Assembly (NCBI GenBank): GCA_030770425.1
Contig: JASJFT010000128.1
Span: 62,001 to 126,000, forward strand
DNA: 64,000 bases
Reading direction: 5' to 3'
Source: Darksidea phi
Taxonomy: Eukaryota > Ascomycota > Dothideomycetes > Pleosporales > Lentitheciaceae
Position 1 is the stretch's first letter. Each line of letters starts with the position of its first letter. A program made the position numbers and the translations under genes. The notes under the pieces were generated by a model. That model did not search any database and was not told the DNA's origin. It saw only the letters and a program-made list of their open reading frames with translations. Shown here piece by piece: positions 22,764-35,345 of this stretch.

Positions 22764-25700
22764 ATGGACCAGAGCCGCGGCAGCAACCGTCGCTTGAACA
22801 GCCTGCAGACACGCGAACGCCTGCAGCGCAAGGGCTCAGGCTCAGCACGGGGGAAGCGCCCCGTCTCGGCCCAGGACGCATACCTCTATGCCCTCCGCGT
22901 CGCCTACCTCGCCTACCTGCTGCAGCCGCGCCAGAAACGAGTCCAGCATGTCGCCGCTGCCCCCCGCCCCGTCCAGCGATCGTCGACCTCCGTGACCGAC
23001 CTCGTCAAGGACTTCTCGGTGATCCGCGACTCCAAGAGCACGCGCTTCCCCCATGGCTTCATGAACGAGCTGGACAAGCGGATAACGGGCGTGCTCGTGG
23101 GCAAGGAGAAGATGCCCGAGTACAAAGACGCGACGGTGAAGCGGACGTTCGCCGTCTTCCTGAACGAGTTCAAGGCCCCGCAGTTCCGCAAGTCCATGGA
23201 GAAGGACAGGCGAGTCGAGGACCTGCTGCTCATCTTCTTCTCGAGCGCCACCAAGGAGCTGCAGAAGGGGAAGCTGCCCACCGACGACAGCTGGAAGCTC
23301 ATGGTGGACCGCCATGTCGCCCTCTTCATCCGCCTCGTCAGTGCCACACTGGCTGCTAACGGCTGGGCCCAGGACAAACCAGAGCTGAGCTCGCGGTTGC
23401 AGACCATGGAGAAGAAGCTGCTCATGCACGATCAGGACCTGTCTTCAGAGAACCAGAGGAACGGCGGACAGGGAGGGTCCACCATCGAGGTAGAAGTGCC
23501 GCGCAGTTACGAGGTCAAGGACATGCCGCTGGTGCTGGTCGTCTCTCGCATCTTCGGCATATCATATCAAGATGTCCAGAACGACATCAACAGGTACAAG
23601 TCGGTCTGGACTGAAAAGGCAGCCCTGCAAGACCTCAAGACCTACCAAGCACATCTGAGCCTGATGAGCAAGAAGACGCTGAACAGCGATGACTTTGATC
23701 TGGACGATGCATACCAGGCCTGGCGGCAGCAGGAAGTCCAGGACCTCTCTCAGATGATCTTGGCCATCGTGCAGTCGAATCCCGAGCTAGCGAAGAGCAC
23801 ACCCGGTGGTTCAGTACCGCAATTCAGGCCACACGCATCCGCCGAGACGGCCTATCACGACCCGATGAGAGAGCAGTCTGACCACGCAGGATCGTATGTC
23901 ATTGACCAGCCGGTGGATATGAGCGGCCTCAATATCAACGACGATGCCAAGGACGATGCGGCGTATACATATATTCCACCCGATCCACGCGCTTACTACC
24001 GCGCCATACTCAAAGAAGCGCTAACATACGACCTCGCAGACACCTCGCTTGAGCCTTCTGAAGCGACAAGCGATGTCCAATCAATGAAGCTGTTATCCAA
24101 GCAGTCAGCTGAGCTCTTGAACGAGATCGGGTTGCGGTGGAGACTGCCGCAGTTTTCCAGACTTATACTCTTCCTCGACGTGATCAAGGAAAAGTACGAG
24201 CAGCAAGCAATCAGTTTGGATACACTTGATGCTGCTTTCAATTACGTCAAGGAGCCACCGCCACCCGATAAGAAGGCAAACCGGATGAGTGTCGTGCAGA
24301 TACCAGACTCGCTGTTCGATCGGTCCAAATGGACCGTACATGATTACGCGCTGAATCAACAGATCCTGACCGCACTTCACCAGTGCTTGCTCCGAGAGCT
24401 CTTTGAGATTATGCTTCTTGTCTATGACTCCAAAGCCCCGCCGCTGGGTCCCCTCATGTATGTGCTCAATAATCACATTTATGACGATCCTCTGTTCTCT
24501 GCCCCGTCCGAGGAACTTGACCAGTTTACCGAACAGCTGCGAGAAGCCCTCAAACAGCGTGCCGCCGAAGTATACCGGGAACTCCTTGCAAAGATCATCC
24601 CCGAGACGAAAGAAGAATGGGAGTTCTACCACGTCATCGAGCTTGGGAAGGCCGTGGTGAAGCTGTGCGAGAAAATTCAGAAGCGCTATCGCAAAAATCC
24701 GGAGATCATGGGCGTTAGCCCCATGATGTGTCTCGTCGAAGAGATGTTTCCCGCTTATGCTGCCGACGCGAGAGACTTGGTCGCCCGTATAATGGACGTT
24801 GCACACGAGCAAGGCGAGCAGGTCCCGATACAAGATGGGTTTGACCTGTATAAGGAGCTTGTTGAAATTCGCCGTATACACGGTGATGCCCTGCCAAATC
24901 AAACTTTCGGCTTCCATATCGAAGGGATGCTGCAAGAGTTCGTGTGGCGATGGATAGAGATGACTGACGCTAATTTGATCGGCTGGGTGGACAACGCTTT
25001 CAAGATAGACCAATTCCGCATTGAATCCCAGAACCCAGTTCCAATGGACGATGAACGACATAGTGTCTCCGTTGTCGACATGTTTCGATCCTTCAACCAA
25101 AGCATCGAGCAGATTGTCTCGCTTAATTGGGACGATGACCTACAATACGCCAGGTTCATGACTTCAATTTCCAAGTCAATAGGAATGGGTCTTGCGAGGT
25201 ACTGTGAGTTAGTGGAACAAAAATTTTCCAAAGAGATGGACCGATTGACACCTGAGCAAGAGGCTGCTGCCAGCCAGTCTCGGCAGGAGAAGTGGATTTC
25301 CATGGCAAAAGATCTTTACACTGGGAAGGAGAAGATAGAGCCATTCAACTTCTACCCGGAGGTGAGTTATGTATGCACATTAATGCTCTCTAGGCTGACC
25401 ATCGCATAGTCTCTTGTCAAACTCAACAACATCGAATATGCCATGCTACAGCTCGATAAGCTCGAACGCGACATCAACGTCGACGCTTGCGCAGAAGTCA
25501 TTCAGAAGCATGCACCGCCTCCCCAGCAACGCATGCGCGCCAACAATTACGTCTTCACCATCAAGATTATCGAAGCTGAGGATCTCAAAGCTTGCGACAT
25601 CAATGGCCTCAGCGATCCCTATGTCGTTCTCGGCGATGAGTACCAGAAGCGTCTCGCAAAGACTCGTGTCATCTTTGGCAACCTCAACCCCCGGTGGGAC

Positions 25701-27010
25701 GAGACTATCGACATCACCACCAATGGTCCGCTAAACATCATTGCCACCATTTGGGACTGGGATACATTGGGTGACCACGACTGTGTCGGCCGTACGTCGC
25801 TAAAGCTCGATCCCTCACACTTTCGAGACTTTATGCCCCGCGAATACTGGCTGGATCTAGATACTCAAGGTCGGTTACTGCTCCGTGTGAGCATGGAGGG
25901 TGAACGAGATGACATTCAGTTCTATTTTGGAAAGGCGTTCAGGACACTTAAGAGGACCGAGCGCGACATGACGAGGAAGATCACCGACAAGGTAAGTGAC
26001 ACGTTACATACACACCAACGTCTACTGATAGCTTCAGCTTTCGTCTTTCATCAATCACAGCCTCTCTCGCAGAGCGCTCAAAGTCTTACTCAACCGCGGT
26101 ATAACGGTATCCTCAGTGACCAGCTATTTCCGCGCTGCTCGCCCACAATCAATAGTCCAAGGGCCTACGCAACAGGACATCACTAAAGCTCTCGAGCCCT
26201 TGTTCGACTACTTCAACGAAAACTTCGCCATTATGAAGCAGACACTGACTGACTCGGCAATGATCATGGTTATGACCCGACTGTGGAAGGAAGTTCTAGT
26301 CATCGTCGAGTCACTCCTCGTCCCCCCTTTGAGTGATAAGCTCAGCCAGCAGCGCCCGCTGACACGACAAGAAGTCGATATCGTATTCAAATGGTTACAG
26401 TTGCTGTTCGACTTTTTCCATGCAGCCGACGGAGAGGGCGGCTCTGACGGTGTACCGATGGACGTGCTCAAATCTCCAAAATATCACGAGCTTCAGAATC
26501 TGAACTTTTTCTACTTTGAGTCAACGGAGGACCTTATTCGTACTTCCGAAGCCATGGCAGCTGCCACGCTACAGCGCCAACAGGAGCAGTCACAGCGACT
26601 GAATAGGCTCTCCGCGCCTGCTACTACGGGCCATCAATTTGGCGGCGCCTTGGGTTTGGTGGGCATGCCGTCAAGGAAACATAAGACCATTATGCTATCG
26701 AGGAATCTAGGCACCATGCGGAAAGCAAAAGAAGAGAAACGGAAAGAGGCACAGGCAGATCCGAATGATGACATGATCTTGAGGATTTTGCGCATGAGGC
26801 CAGAGGCGGAACGGTATTTGAAGGACCGAAGCAGACAGAAGGTTGGTTAATCTTTTCAGAGACATGTATCCCTTGCTAAGATTCGTGATGCAGGAACGAC
26901 AAGCTGCCGCACAAGCTGCCGAGATGATTGTGCGGCAAAGCTTGAACGCTGGCGGTGGGCGCATGACAGGGACTGGCGGTATCGGCATGGGACCGGGTCC
27001 TAGGCGGTAG
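22764..27010 (+). CDS. Munc13-like protein with MUN/DUF810 and C2 domains (1366 aa)
   Basis: Likely a vesicle-priming or exocytosis factor at the plasma membrane; S. pombe Ync13 is a characterised relative needed for cell-wall integrity in cytokinesis. Four exons: 22764-25361, 25410-25991, 26038-26841 and 26894-27010, with introns of 48, 46 and 52 nt, all phase 0. The first exon carries a basic N-terminus and the long helical MUN/DUF810 region. Exon 2 holds a C2 domain, about 915-1030 (NYVFTIKIIEAEDLKACDIN, GLSDPYVVLGDEYQ, WDWDTLGDHDCVGRTSL); the acidic calcium-loop positions (D in SDPYV, DWDTLGDHD) are present. After it come further MUN/MHD helices and a charged, Gly-rich tail. I chose ATG 22764 (MDQSRGSNRRLNS) because sequence upstream in frame is low-complexity Pro/Cys. 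Confidence 0.93.
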
Positions 27011-27700
27011 AATCGCCGTCCTCGTCCGATGAAAGCCACCTGAATAGGGTGGATCATCGTTATGGTTTGTCTCTCACATTGTCTTCTTTCTATTATACAA
27101 ACGGATACCTTTGCCCCATTATCCCGATCTTCAGTGGATTCTTGCCAGCTTCTTAGGGTGGACGGTTGCTTTAGAAATGGTTCACATATGTTGTGTCATG
27201 GGTAATATCGGCGTTTTAGGTGTGTATGAAAAGGCGTACTTGGGGCAAGGCGGAGTGTAGGCTAGGCTAGGCACAGGTTACGAGATAGGTAGAGTTTATG
27301 ATAGCCATGTTATGAATATTAGGCGGGGAGTTGACTTAAGTCGCATCACCATTGACGCACCCGTATTACTAACGATGACATCAACTTTGTGTTTTTAGAT
27401 AGGATTGCCGTATATAAAACAAGAGTACTACCCTACTTTGGTAGCGAAGAGCGTAAGTACGGTATATATAAATTGAGGTTTGAAATGGATCGCGCGGACT
27501 TTTGTCAACCATATGAGTATCCGTCAATACCTTGTATTTATTCCCTTTTTAAGTTATTCTGTAAGTTTAACGATGCGATGGCTGTACTCTTTCGAATTTT
27601 CGGGTTGGATGTGTATAGTAGGAGTCTCTTTTCTAAGGTCCGTACGAAACAGTACGAGTCTGTACACAGCACTGTCGATCGCGAGATAACTCATTCGAAT
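27011..27700. other. 3' flank of the Munc13-like gene; no gene seen
   Basis: It begins with the gene's 3' UTR. From about 27390 short open frames read as peptide-like sequence (for example YGIYKLRFEMDRADF) but lack a family match. Composition declines towards the AT-rich block at 27.7 kb. Confidence 0.35.
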
Positions 27701-29160
27701 TATATATATTTTATACTAACCATGCTCCCCTCCCCCAGGAGCTTGGGCCACTACCCGGCGTGACGTCACGTTGGCTCCTGGGCTAGCTGTGTTTTTCGTG
27801 ATTCTAATCACCTTATTGTATTTTAATATTTCGATACCTCACGCAATAGGTAGTAACTACACGACAATAATAGCTCCTAATTTACTAATAATATATATAG
27901 ACAGTTAAACGCGCCGACAACGCCGAACCCCCTACCAACAACGATAGTAAGCCTCCCTAGCCAGATATCCCCATCGTCCTCCGTCCTACCTATCCCTACC
28001 GGTTCCTCCGTATTCGATCCCCTACGCCATCGTTCGTATCGTATCCACTATAGATACCAACTCTATCTTCTACATTAGGTATTCGCTCCCTCTATAGCGT
28101 ACTAAGAAGGTCGATTCCTCCTTCTATAACGATCCTCCCTATACAAGCTTTTCCTCCAGCCTGCGTAGATGGTACAACTACCTCTAGACGAAACGCCTAT
28201 CCTTATTATATAGGGCCTCGGACAGGAATATAATATAGGTAACTACTAACAGCTATACGAGAATTCTATTACCGCTCGTTCCCTCGAATATATCTAATAT
28301 ATAGTTAGTTTTATACTAATAGTTATTATAATCAAGAAGCCCTATCGATAGTACCTCCCGCTTATAACGCCGGGGATACTCCGCCGCAATATTTAAAAGG
28401 TTTAGAGCGTTATACTCGAATAGCCTATTTCGCTCTAGTTCCTCCTACTAAAAGTCCTACTGAAGGACTAGGCGAACAATCGTTAGTAAAGATATATAGT
28501 TAATAGGTATTAATAGTAAGTTTAAGGAAGAGATAAGGAAGCTAGCTAAGGATAAGAGATAGATATAGTAAGTAGGATACTAGTATTATCGCGGGTAATT
28601 TTTATACTATAGGTAGTAGTATTGGTACGCTAACTCCTCGCTACCGCTGTTAGTCTCCTAACCAGGCTCTATAGTTCGGTATTATATATCATTTCTCGTC
28701 CAGCGCCTTAATATTCGAAATATTACCTCGTCGGTATTACTATATACAGCTCTACAGCTCTATTATCGTATATAAGGTGTAGGTATAGTACCTCTACTAT
28801 GTATAAACTCCTACTATATTTCGTACGGACCTTCTAAAGAGACTCCCACTATACAAATCCAAATCAAATACTAACTATACTACCACGGAAGCTCATTTCT
28901 CGCTTAGTTCAAAACTTATTATATATTATAGTAGTTGTAGTTATATTATGATTCAGCTCAGGTTACCTGACATCTAATTTACGTAATACCTACCGTATTG
29001 GTATATATAGCTTGCCCTGCTCCATAGTTATCCGATCAGGTCGGGTCGCATTATCCTTCCTCTCACACTACCGTGATAAATTATCTAGATAGCAACTACC
29101 TTCCCTAACAGGATGGGGTTGGATTGAGGAATATACTGGTGGCTACGAAGCTTATAGATG
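27700..29160. repeat. RIP-affected repeat block
   Basis: AT-rich sequence, dense in TA and poor in CA/TG, with no open frame of useful length. Islands of CG remain (for example GAATTCTATTACCGCTCG near 28260), so mutation here is incomplete. Part of it (about 28140-28530) aligns by eye to a far more mutated copy at about 61270-61680. The block separates the conserved genes to the left from the NLR-type group to the right. Confidence 0.65.
28140..28530. mobile_element. Transposable-element fragment, less mutated copy
   Basis: This stretch matches about 61270-61680 in the same orientation, differing mainly where this copy has C and the other T, or G here and A there. For example, GAATTCTATTACCGCTCG here corresponds to GAATTTTATTATTATTTA there. 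I could not assign it to a transposon class. Both strands contain stops, so no protein can be read. Confidence 0.5.
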
Positions 29161-29209
29161 TACATGGGAAACTTCAGTACAAATAAGGTTGTCCTGGAGT
29201 TACATTCCC

Positions 29210-31613
29210 TCAGTACCCGCCCGAAACATATCCCAGTGCTTTACCCAACTCATCTCTAGCTGTGTCAGCCACGCCTTGAACGCCACCTCTTCCGGACCGA
29301 TCACCGATCCTCAGTTTTCCATCCTTGACGCCTCTCCAGCCCTCAATCGGCGCCTTGACATGTCTGTGCCCTTGCGGGCAAATGACACGCCGGTCCTGCT
29401 CAAGCTCCCCCTTCTCCCTTGCTACCTTCTTCATGAAACAGTCTTCGCAGCTGTCACAATCGATGCAGTACACACAGAGGTACGCGCCGCCTTGCGTCCA
29501 AACTTGAAGTGTTTTTCTGCAAAAGTTACACCAGAAGGAGGTGTTATCTAAAAGTGCTTCACTAGCTTTGTTGTTCCCTACCGGGGTCTGGGGAGTGTCG
29601 TCTGCGGGTGTCGAGATGTCGCCGCTGGGGATCTCGACGCTATTAGGAACGCTATCAGTACCGCCGCCGTTTACAATCGCATCGATCGATTCCAATGCAC
29701 CTGGACCGCCATGCTCTATCTTTAGATCGCTCTCTGCTTTGACACCATCAGCAAGCTCTTCTTTCCCTGCATTAGATGCCTGCGTCAGGTTCTCCTCGGA
29801 AGCGCGGCGATCTTCCAATTCCTTGCGGTGAACTTCCTCATCTATAATGTAGGATTGAGCAGTAAGTGAGATGCTCGCATCTCTTTCGAATCCGGGAACA
29901 CAGCTGAGAACTCGTGTCAGACGGCGGAAAGCCGTCGAATCATTCGCGCTAGTATATCTTACAGATTCTCGATACAATTCCTAAAGACAGCATGCAAACG
30001 ATCGGAATACTCTAGAGCTGGTCCAAGTCGTCGCAGCATAAGCGCAACATTCACAGTAATATGGGACTCGGCGGCATCGAAAGTGTTTGGCAGCACCTCA
30101 GCCAGCTTATCGAGCAGCTTCCTCGTCTCATCGAGAGCGTTTCCTTTCACAAGCGGGTCCTTCGAAAGCCGGAAATTCTCAAGTAGTATTTCTGCGAGCC
30201 GGTTGCAAGCCTCGGCTACGCGCCAATCTGGGGACTTTGGGCTGTCGATGTCGCGCAGCAAAGTTTTAGCAAGGTCTAGGTTGTCGAGCACCCCGCGAGC
30301 GAATGTGGCGGCCTGCAACTGGATGCGGAGTTTTGATTCTCCCGAATAAGAGGACCATGTCTCGACAGTCTTCATCGCAACATTGTAGAGGTCAAGCATA
30401 TATTGCCCTTCGTCCAAGCGCTTCGCTGCTTCCTGCGCCGCTTCGGCGTCATTGTCGATGAAAGACCAAATGAAGTCGGTCTTGTTGACAATTTTAAACA
30501 ATTCCATTACCATGGTCAGCTGCCCTGCTTCCTTGAGAGCAGAAATTACTGCTGTAAGAGTGTCAGTGTCCAAAGGGATCTTCGTGTTTATCTGTTCTGT
30601 GATCCTTTGGAGGACGAGGTCCGATCTGCCCAGAAGTGTAGCTACATGTGCCGTGTCTTGGAAGGCGAACGATGCGCCTTCTTTTGTTTCCTGATCCGCT
30701 TGGTTGGTTGCATCCATGTTATGATACAATTCGTTGGCTTGTTCTAGGGTGCTGAGCGATTCTTCCAAGTACTTCGCTTCTCCTCGCCCGTTTCCCCCCG
30801 GCCAAGCCATAGCAGAGCTTCGCCCTTGCTTTCTAAAAGTCAAAAGCGTTCCAAACCATCGATTGTGCCATCTTCCAATCCAATGTTGAGTTGCTTGACA
30901 GCCGGCTCGTATAGATCAACATTCTTCATTGCCATGCCAATGCCTCTGAATGAGGATGATGTCTTGACAATATCCCAGAAAGAATTAGCGACGGTCTCGA
31001 AAGAGCGTTCGGTGAATACTTCACCGCATTGCTTGAAGTCTTCGAAATACCCTTTGAGAGTTGGATACTGTTTTAGCTCTGGGAGGTTCCTACCTTCCTG
31101 GAGCGCAAAGTGAGCGCTACCAAAGGCACTGTAAGCCTCAAATCTGTTCATGGATGAGAACCAGTTGATAATATCGGCGCGTGAAAGGCTAATAAAGACT
31201 CGGAGTGGCTCTTGAGCGAGCGGTCGGAACCAATCTAGTACTCCATAGGAGAGTTCGTTCGGTGGCAGACGCAGTGCACGTTTTGCCCAACCTGATAGCG
31301 CGGCTAGTACGTCCTCTTGAGCGAAGTCATACCCACTGAAAATTGTTGAGAGCCTGGCGTTCCGTTGTTCCAGTGGTTTCAATGAATCGTTGTTGTTCGT
31401 GAAGATGTTGAAAATGCTCTCGATGATAATTTTAGCGAGTTCATCGTTGACGCTGTCCCCATTGTTGGCATCGATTTCTAGTAGATGAGATATGCCCCAT
31501 TCACTAGCGTAGATTACTAGTCGCCCTTCAGCATACGTTTGGTTCTTTTTCGGCATTGTCAGAATCGCAGAGATCGTCCGGAATATGATAACACTACGGT
31601 TCCGGGCACCCAT
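29210..31613 (-). pseudogene. TPR-like protein with C-terminal ZZ-type zinc finger, 5'-truncated and broken
   Basis: Segment 1 (31613 down to 30840) is helical (KPLEQRNARLSTIFSGYDFA, FRPLAQEPLRVFISLSRADI). It ends at a TGA where the next codons (LLESKGEALLWLG) continue in the same frame. A shift in a G6 run near 30800 then leads to TPR-like helices (EAKYLEESLSTLEQANELYH). A good intron (29962-29904, GTAAGA...CTCAG) joins to the C-terminal part with a Cys/His cluster: SFWCNFCRKTL, YLCVYCIDCDSCEDCFMKK and CPQGHRHVKAP, which is a ZZ-like zinc finger. This architecture is found at the C-terminus of fungal STAND/TPR proteins. The N-terminal NTPase part is missing, and AT-rich sequence begins at 31614. 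One TGA, one frameshift and the truncation mark it as dead. Confidence 0.6.
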
Positions 31614-31981
31614 CCTAAATAGGGGGATAGACCCCTCTAATTATAAAATTATTATAATAATATAACCATAAATCTATATAATATTATATACTAAGCCTAA
31701 TAGTAAGCCTAATATAATATATATCAAGTCTAGTGGCTAGCTTAATAGTAACTTATAAAATAGTTATAAAAACCACGTTTATATGAGATTTTGTACTAGT
31801 AAGAGGTCGCCAAGCGCATTTCGCGGTGGGCGTTTTTTCCCGAACCCGCGTGGGGCGTCAGCGGTACAGAAAGCCGGCGCACGGACGGCTCCAGTTGCCC
31901 ACCGCCGAGCCGGCGGACGCGCGGTCACTAGCACTTCGTACACCAGTGAGTGCTGTTCGCGCATCTGATCTCTTTTGCGAT
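31614..31981. other. AT-rich gap, then 5' leader of the NACHT-ankyrin gene
   Basis: 31620-31790 is AT-rich RIP-like DNA. From about 31800 the composition jumps to GC-rich and leads to the ATG at 31982. The sharp border suggests that an inserted or repeated sequence removed the 5' half of the gene to the left. Confidence 0.4.
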
Positions 31982-34900
31982 ATGGATGGGCTCAGCGCTG
32001 CTGCCAGCGTTATCGCTGTCCTACAGCTTACAGGCACAGTGATCGGATATCTAAACGACGTTCAGGACGCTCCGAAAGCGTGCCAACAATGCACGATCGA
32101 GGCATCTAATCTTCAAAGCCTCCTGATAAATCTTCGTTATCGTCTCGAACAGGGACAGGCTAGTGACCCTTGGTTCACAGCGGTTCAGGCTCTCAACATC
32201 GAGAATGGACCTCTCGACCAGTACAAGCAAGCCCTCGAACAGCTGCGGTCAAAGGTGGAGATTCAAGATGGTGTACAGAGGGTCAAGAGACGGCTGTTGT
32301 GGAAGTTCAGTAAGGAAGAAGTCACAAGCCTCCTGTCAAGAATAGAACGGTTGAAGAGTCTTGTGAATATCGCGCTCGAGATGGATCACTTGTGAGTACG
32401 TCAATATTATAAATGAAGATCTATATGCTCACCACGTCAAGTAAACTATCCCTGGCGATCAAGGAAGACATCTCATTCGCTCGGGACGCCCTACCAGTCC
32501 TTCAAATGGACGTCGTAGCGATTCGAAAGGTGCAGAATCTACAATGGGATGCTCAGAAGCTCCAGCAGCATGAGACTATGGTAGAGTGGCTCTCGCCGAC
32601 AGACTTTCCCGCCCAGCAGCATGATATCATCACCCGAAGACAGGAAGGCACCGGACAATGGTTTTTAGACTCTCCCGAGTTTAAGAGGTGGCTGCAGGGG
32701 TCTGACAAGACACTGTTCTGCCACGGTATACCTGGAGCTGGCAAGACGATGATAGCGGCGATCGCCATTAATAATCTCTACGGAATGGCAGGATGCAATA
32801 ATATTGGGGTTGCGTACTTGTTCTGTAGCTATAAGGCGCAAGCTGGTCAGAGCGCAGCGAGCTTGGTTGCCGCCCTCTTGAAGCAGCTGGTGCAGGGTCG
32901 GCCGGACATCGCAGCTCCGGTGATGCACATACACGACCGCCACTCAAGACAAAAGAGTAGGCCATCTCTCAACGAGATCTTGGAGGCGCTGCAGTCTGTC
33001 TGTTCGGATTATACTACTGTATATATTGTAGTGGACGCGTTGGACGAATGTGCGGACAGAAATGGTACGCGAGACCAACTCATCGACGAACTACGTAAGT
33101 TGCAGGCAAGAAGAGATGTAAGGCTTCTATATACCTCTCGAGTTATCCCTGAGATAACACTGAAGTTTCAATCGGACCCTATGCTGAAGATGCGTGCCAG
33201 GGAAGAGGACGTGAAGATGTATATAGCAGGTCAGGTTCCACGCCTGCCAAACTGCATCCGACGGGATCAGGAGCTCAAGCAAGCTGTACAGGACAAGATC
33301 GTTGAAGCCGTTGGTGATATGTAAGTGCTCTCTACTCGCTCTAATACACCGAGCAATCTAACAGATTTTCCAGGTTCCTGCTTGCGCGCCTGCACGTCGA
33401 CTCGCTTCTTGATAAAAGGACCAAGCAGAAAGTGCTATTCACGCTGAATAAGTTATCGAAAGGGTCAGCAGCACTCGACGAGGCCTATAGCGAGGCGATC
33501 AAGCGAATAGACGGGCAACTGGCTGAAGACCGTTCGCTTGCTAGACGCGCTCTATCCTGGATAACTTTAGCGCAGAGATCGCTCACAACGAAAGAGCTAT
33601 GCCATGCGCTAGCTATCGAGCCGGGCGATATAGCTCTGAACAAAAACAATGTCTATGATGTGGAAGACGTGATCTCCGTCTGCGCCGGGCTTATTACGGT
33701 AGACGACAAGAGCAGTATTATCCGTCTCGTGCACTACACGACACAAAAGTACTTTGAGCGCGAGCTCTCGAAGTGGAACCCTAGCGCCGGGGAAGAGATC
33801 GCAGTAGTCTGCCTAACATACTTATCCTTCGATACATTCCGAAGCGGCAGCTGTGCGAGCGATGAAACTTTCAAACAGAGGCTCGCCGAGAATCCATTCT
33901 TCGACTACTCAGCACATTACTGGAGCGAGCATGTACGACCGGTAGAGAAGCCCACATCACATTTAGCGCTAGCTTTCCTCTATGACGAGATGCTGGTTGA
34001 CTGTACTATCCAAGGTGTATTGACGCGAAGCGATAGACATAAGGGCTATAGCGAGCGCTTCGGGGGTCGAACAAATGGGCTACACCTTACAGCGAGGTGT
34101 GGCCTCCTTTACTTGACGGAGAGGCTTTTGGTGGGTAGGGACGGAGCCGACAGTATCGGAGCCGACTCAAAGGACGAAGATGGTCGGACACCGCTATTAT
34201 TGGCTTCGGCAAACGGGCACGAGGCGATCGTAAAGCTGCTACTCGAGACAGGCAAGGTAGACGTAAACTCGAAGGCTAATGACGGTCGGACACCGCTATC
34301 GTTGGCTGCGGCGCATGGTCACGAGACAGTCGTGAGGCTATTACTTGAGACCGGTGAGGCGAACGTGGACTCGTCAGACGGTGATAGTTTGGAGGGCGGT
34401 CGGACGCCGCTATCGTTGGCTGCAGAACATGGGCACGAGGCGGTCGTGAAGCTGCTACTCGAGACTGGCAAGGTAGACGTAAACTCGAAGGCTAATGACG
34501 GTCGGACACCGCTATCGTTGGCTTCGGCAAACGGGCACGAGGCGATCGTAAAGCTACTACTCGAGATGGGCAAGGCGGACGTAAACTTGAGGCGTTATGG
34601 CGGTTATACACCGCTATCGTTGGCTGCGGCGCATGGTCACGAGACAGTCGTGAGGCTATTACTTGAGACCGGTGAGGCGAACGTGGACTCGTCAGACGGT
34701 GATAGTTTTGAGGGCGGTCGGACGCCGCTATCGTTGGCTGCGGAACATGGGCACGAGGCGGTCGTGAAGTTACTACTCGAGACAGGTAAGGTGGACGTGG
34801 ACTCGCAGGATGATGGCAGGTATTATGGCGGTCGGACGCCGCTGGCGTTCGCTGCGGCGGAGGGGAACGAGGCGGTCGTGAAGTTGCTACTCGAGACGGG

Positions 34901-35345
34901 TAAAGTAGACGTGAACTCGAAGGCTGATGACAATCGGACGCCGCTGGCGTGGGCTGCGGAGGATGGGCACGGGGCGGTAGTGAAGCTGCTACTCGAGACA
35001 GGCAAGGTGGACGTAAACTCGAAGAGTGCAAGCGATTGGACGCCGCTATCTTCTGCGGTAATGGGAGGCCACGAGGTGGTGGTTCGGCTACTAGTCGAGC
35101 GGGACGACGTCGAGGTCGACTTAAGGGACAGGGATGGTAGGACGCCGCTGTCGTGGGCTACGGCAAATGGATACGAGGCGATCGTAAAGCTACTACTTAA
35201 GACAGGCAAGGTGGACGTGAACTCGAAGGCTAATAATGGTTGGACGCCGCTGGCATGGGCTGCGCAGAACAGGCACGAAGCGGTAGTGAAGCTGCTCCTT
35301 GAGACTGGTAAGGTGGACATGGACTCGAAGGACTCCTTTAGTTAA
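31982..35345 (+). CDS. NACHT-ankyrin NLR-like protein (1086 aa)
   Basis: Fungal NLR/STAND protein of the kind acting in non-self recognition. Exons: 31982-32391, 32442-33320 and 33374-35345; introns are 50 and 53 nt. Residues 1-135 form a helical N-terminal domain (MDGLSAAASVIAVLQLTGTV), SesA/HeLo-like by resemblance. The NACHT domain follows, with Walker A GIPGAGKT (232-239) and Walker B VYIVVDALDEC (330-340), then a winged-helix-type region (RSLTTKELCHALAIE). From about 685 there are 11 ankyrin repeats built on GRTPLSLAAAHGHEAVVKLL. The final frame stops at TAA 35343-35345, but ankyrin-like sequence goes on past it, so the array was once longer. All NTPase motifs are intact and this is the only undamaged NLR in the window. 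It is divergent from the broken TPR gene. Confidence 0.9.
34285..34820 (+). repeat. 318-bp direct repeat inside the ankyrin array
   Basis: Sequence starting near 34291 recurs at about 34609, a period of 318 bp (106 codons, three ankyrin repeats). About 200 bp are almost identical between copies, including a 12-residue insert (DSSDGDSLEGGR in one, DSSDGDSFEGGR in the other). This points to recent in-frame duplication or gene conversion within the array. Single ankyrin units elsewhere in the array are also unusually similar at the nucleotide level. Confidence 0.85.

Noticed and set aside
22529..23359. 276-codon plus-strand open frame overlapping the start of the Munc13-like gene
   Set aside because: It is Pro/Arg/His-rich, has no domain, and lies in another frame of a well-supported gene; it is a by-product of GC-rich coding sequence.
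24105..25100. 331-codon minus-strand open frame
   Set aside because: Entirely antisense to exon 1 of the Munc13-like gene, which has domain and splice support.
34492..35320. Long minus-strand open frames over the ankyrin array
   Set aside because: Repeat periodicity of the ankyrin codons keeps antisense frames open; peptides are Ser/Pro/Arg-biased without domain.
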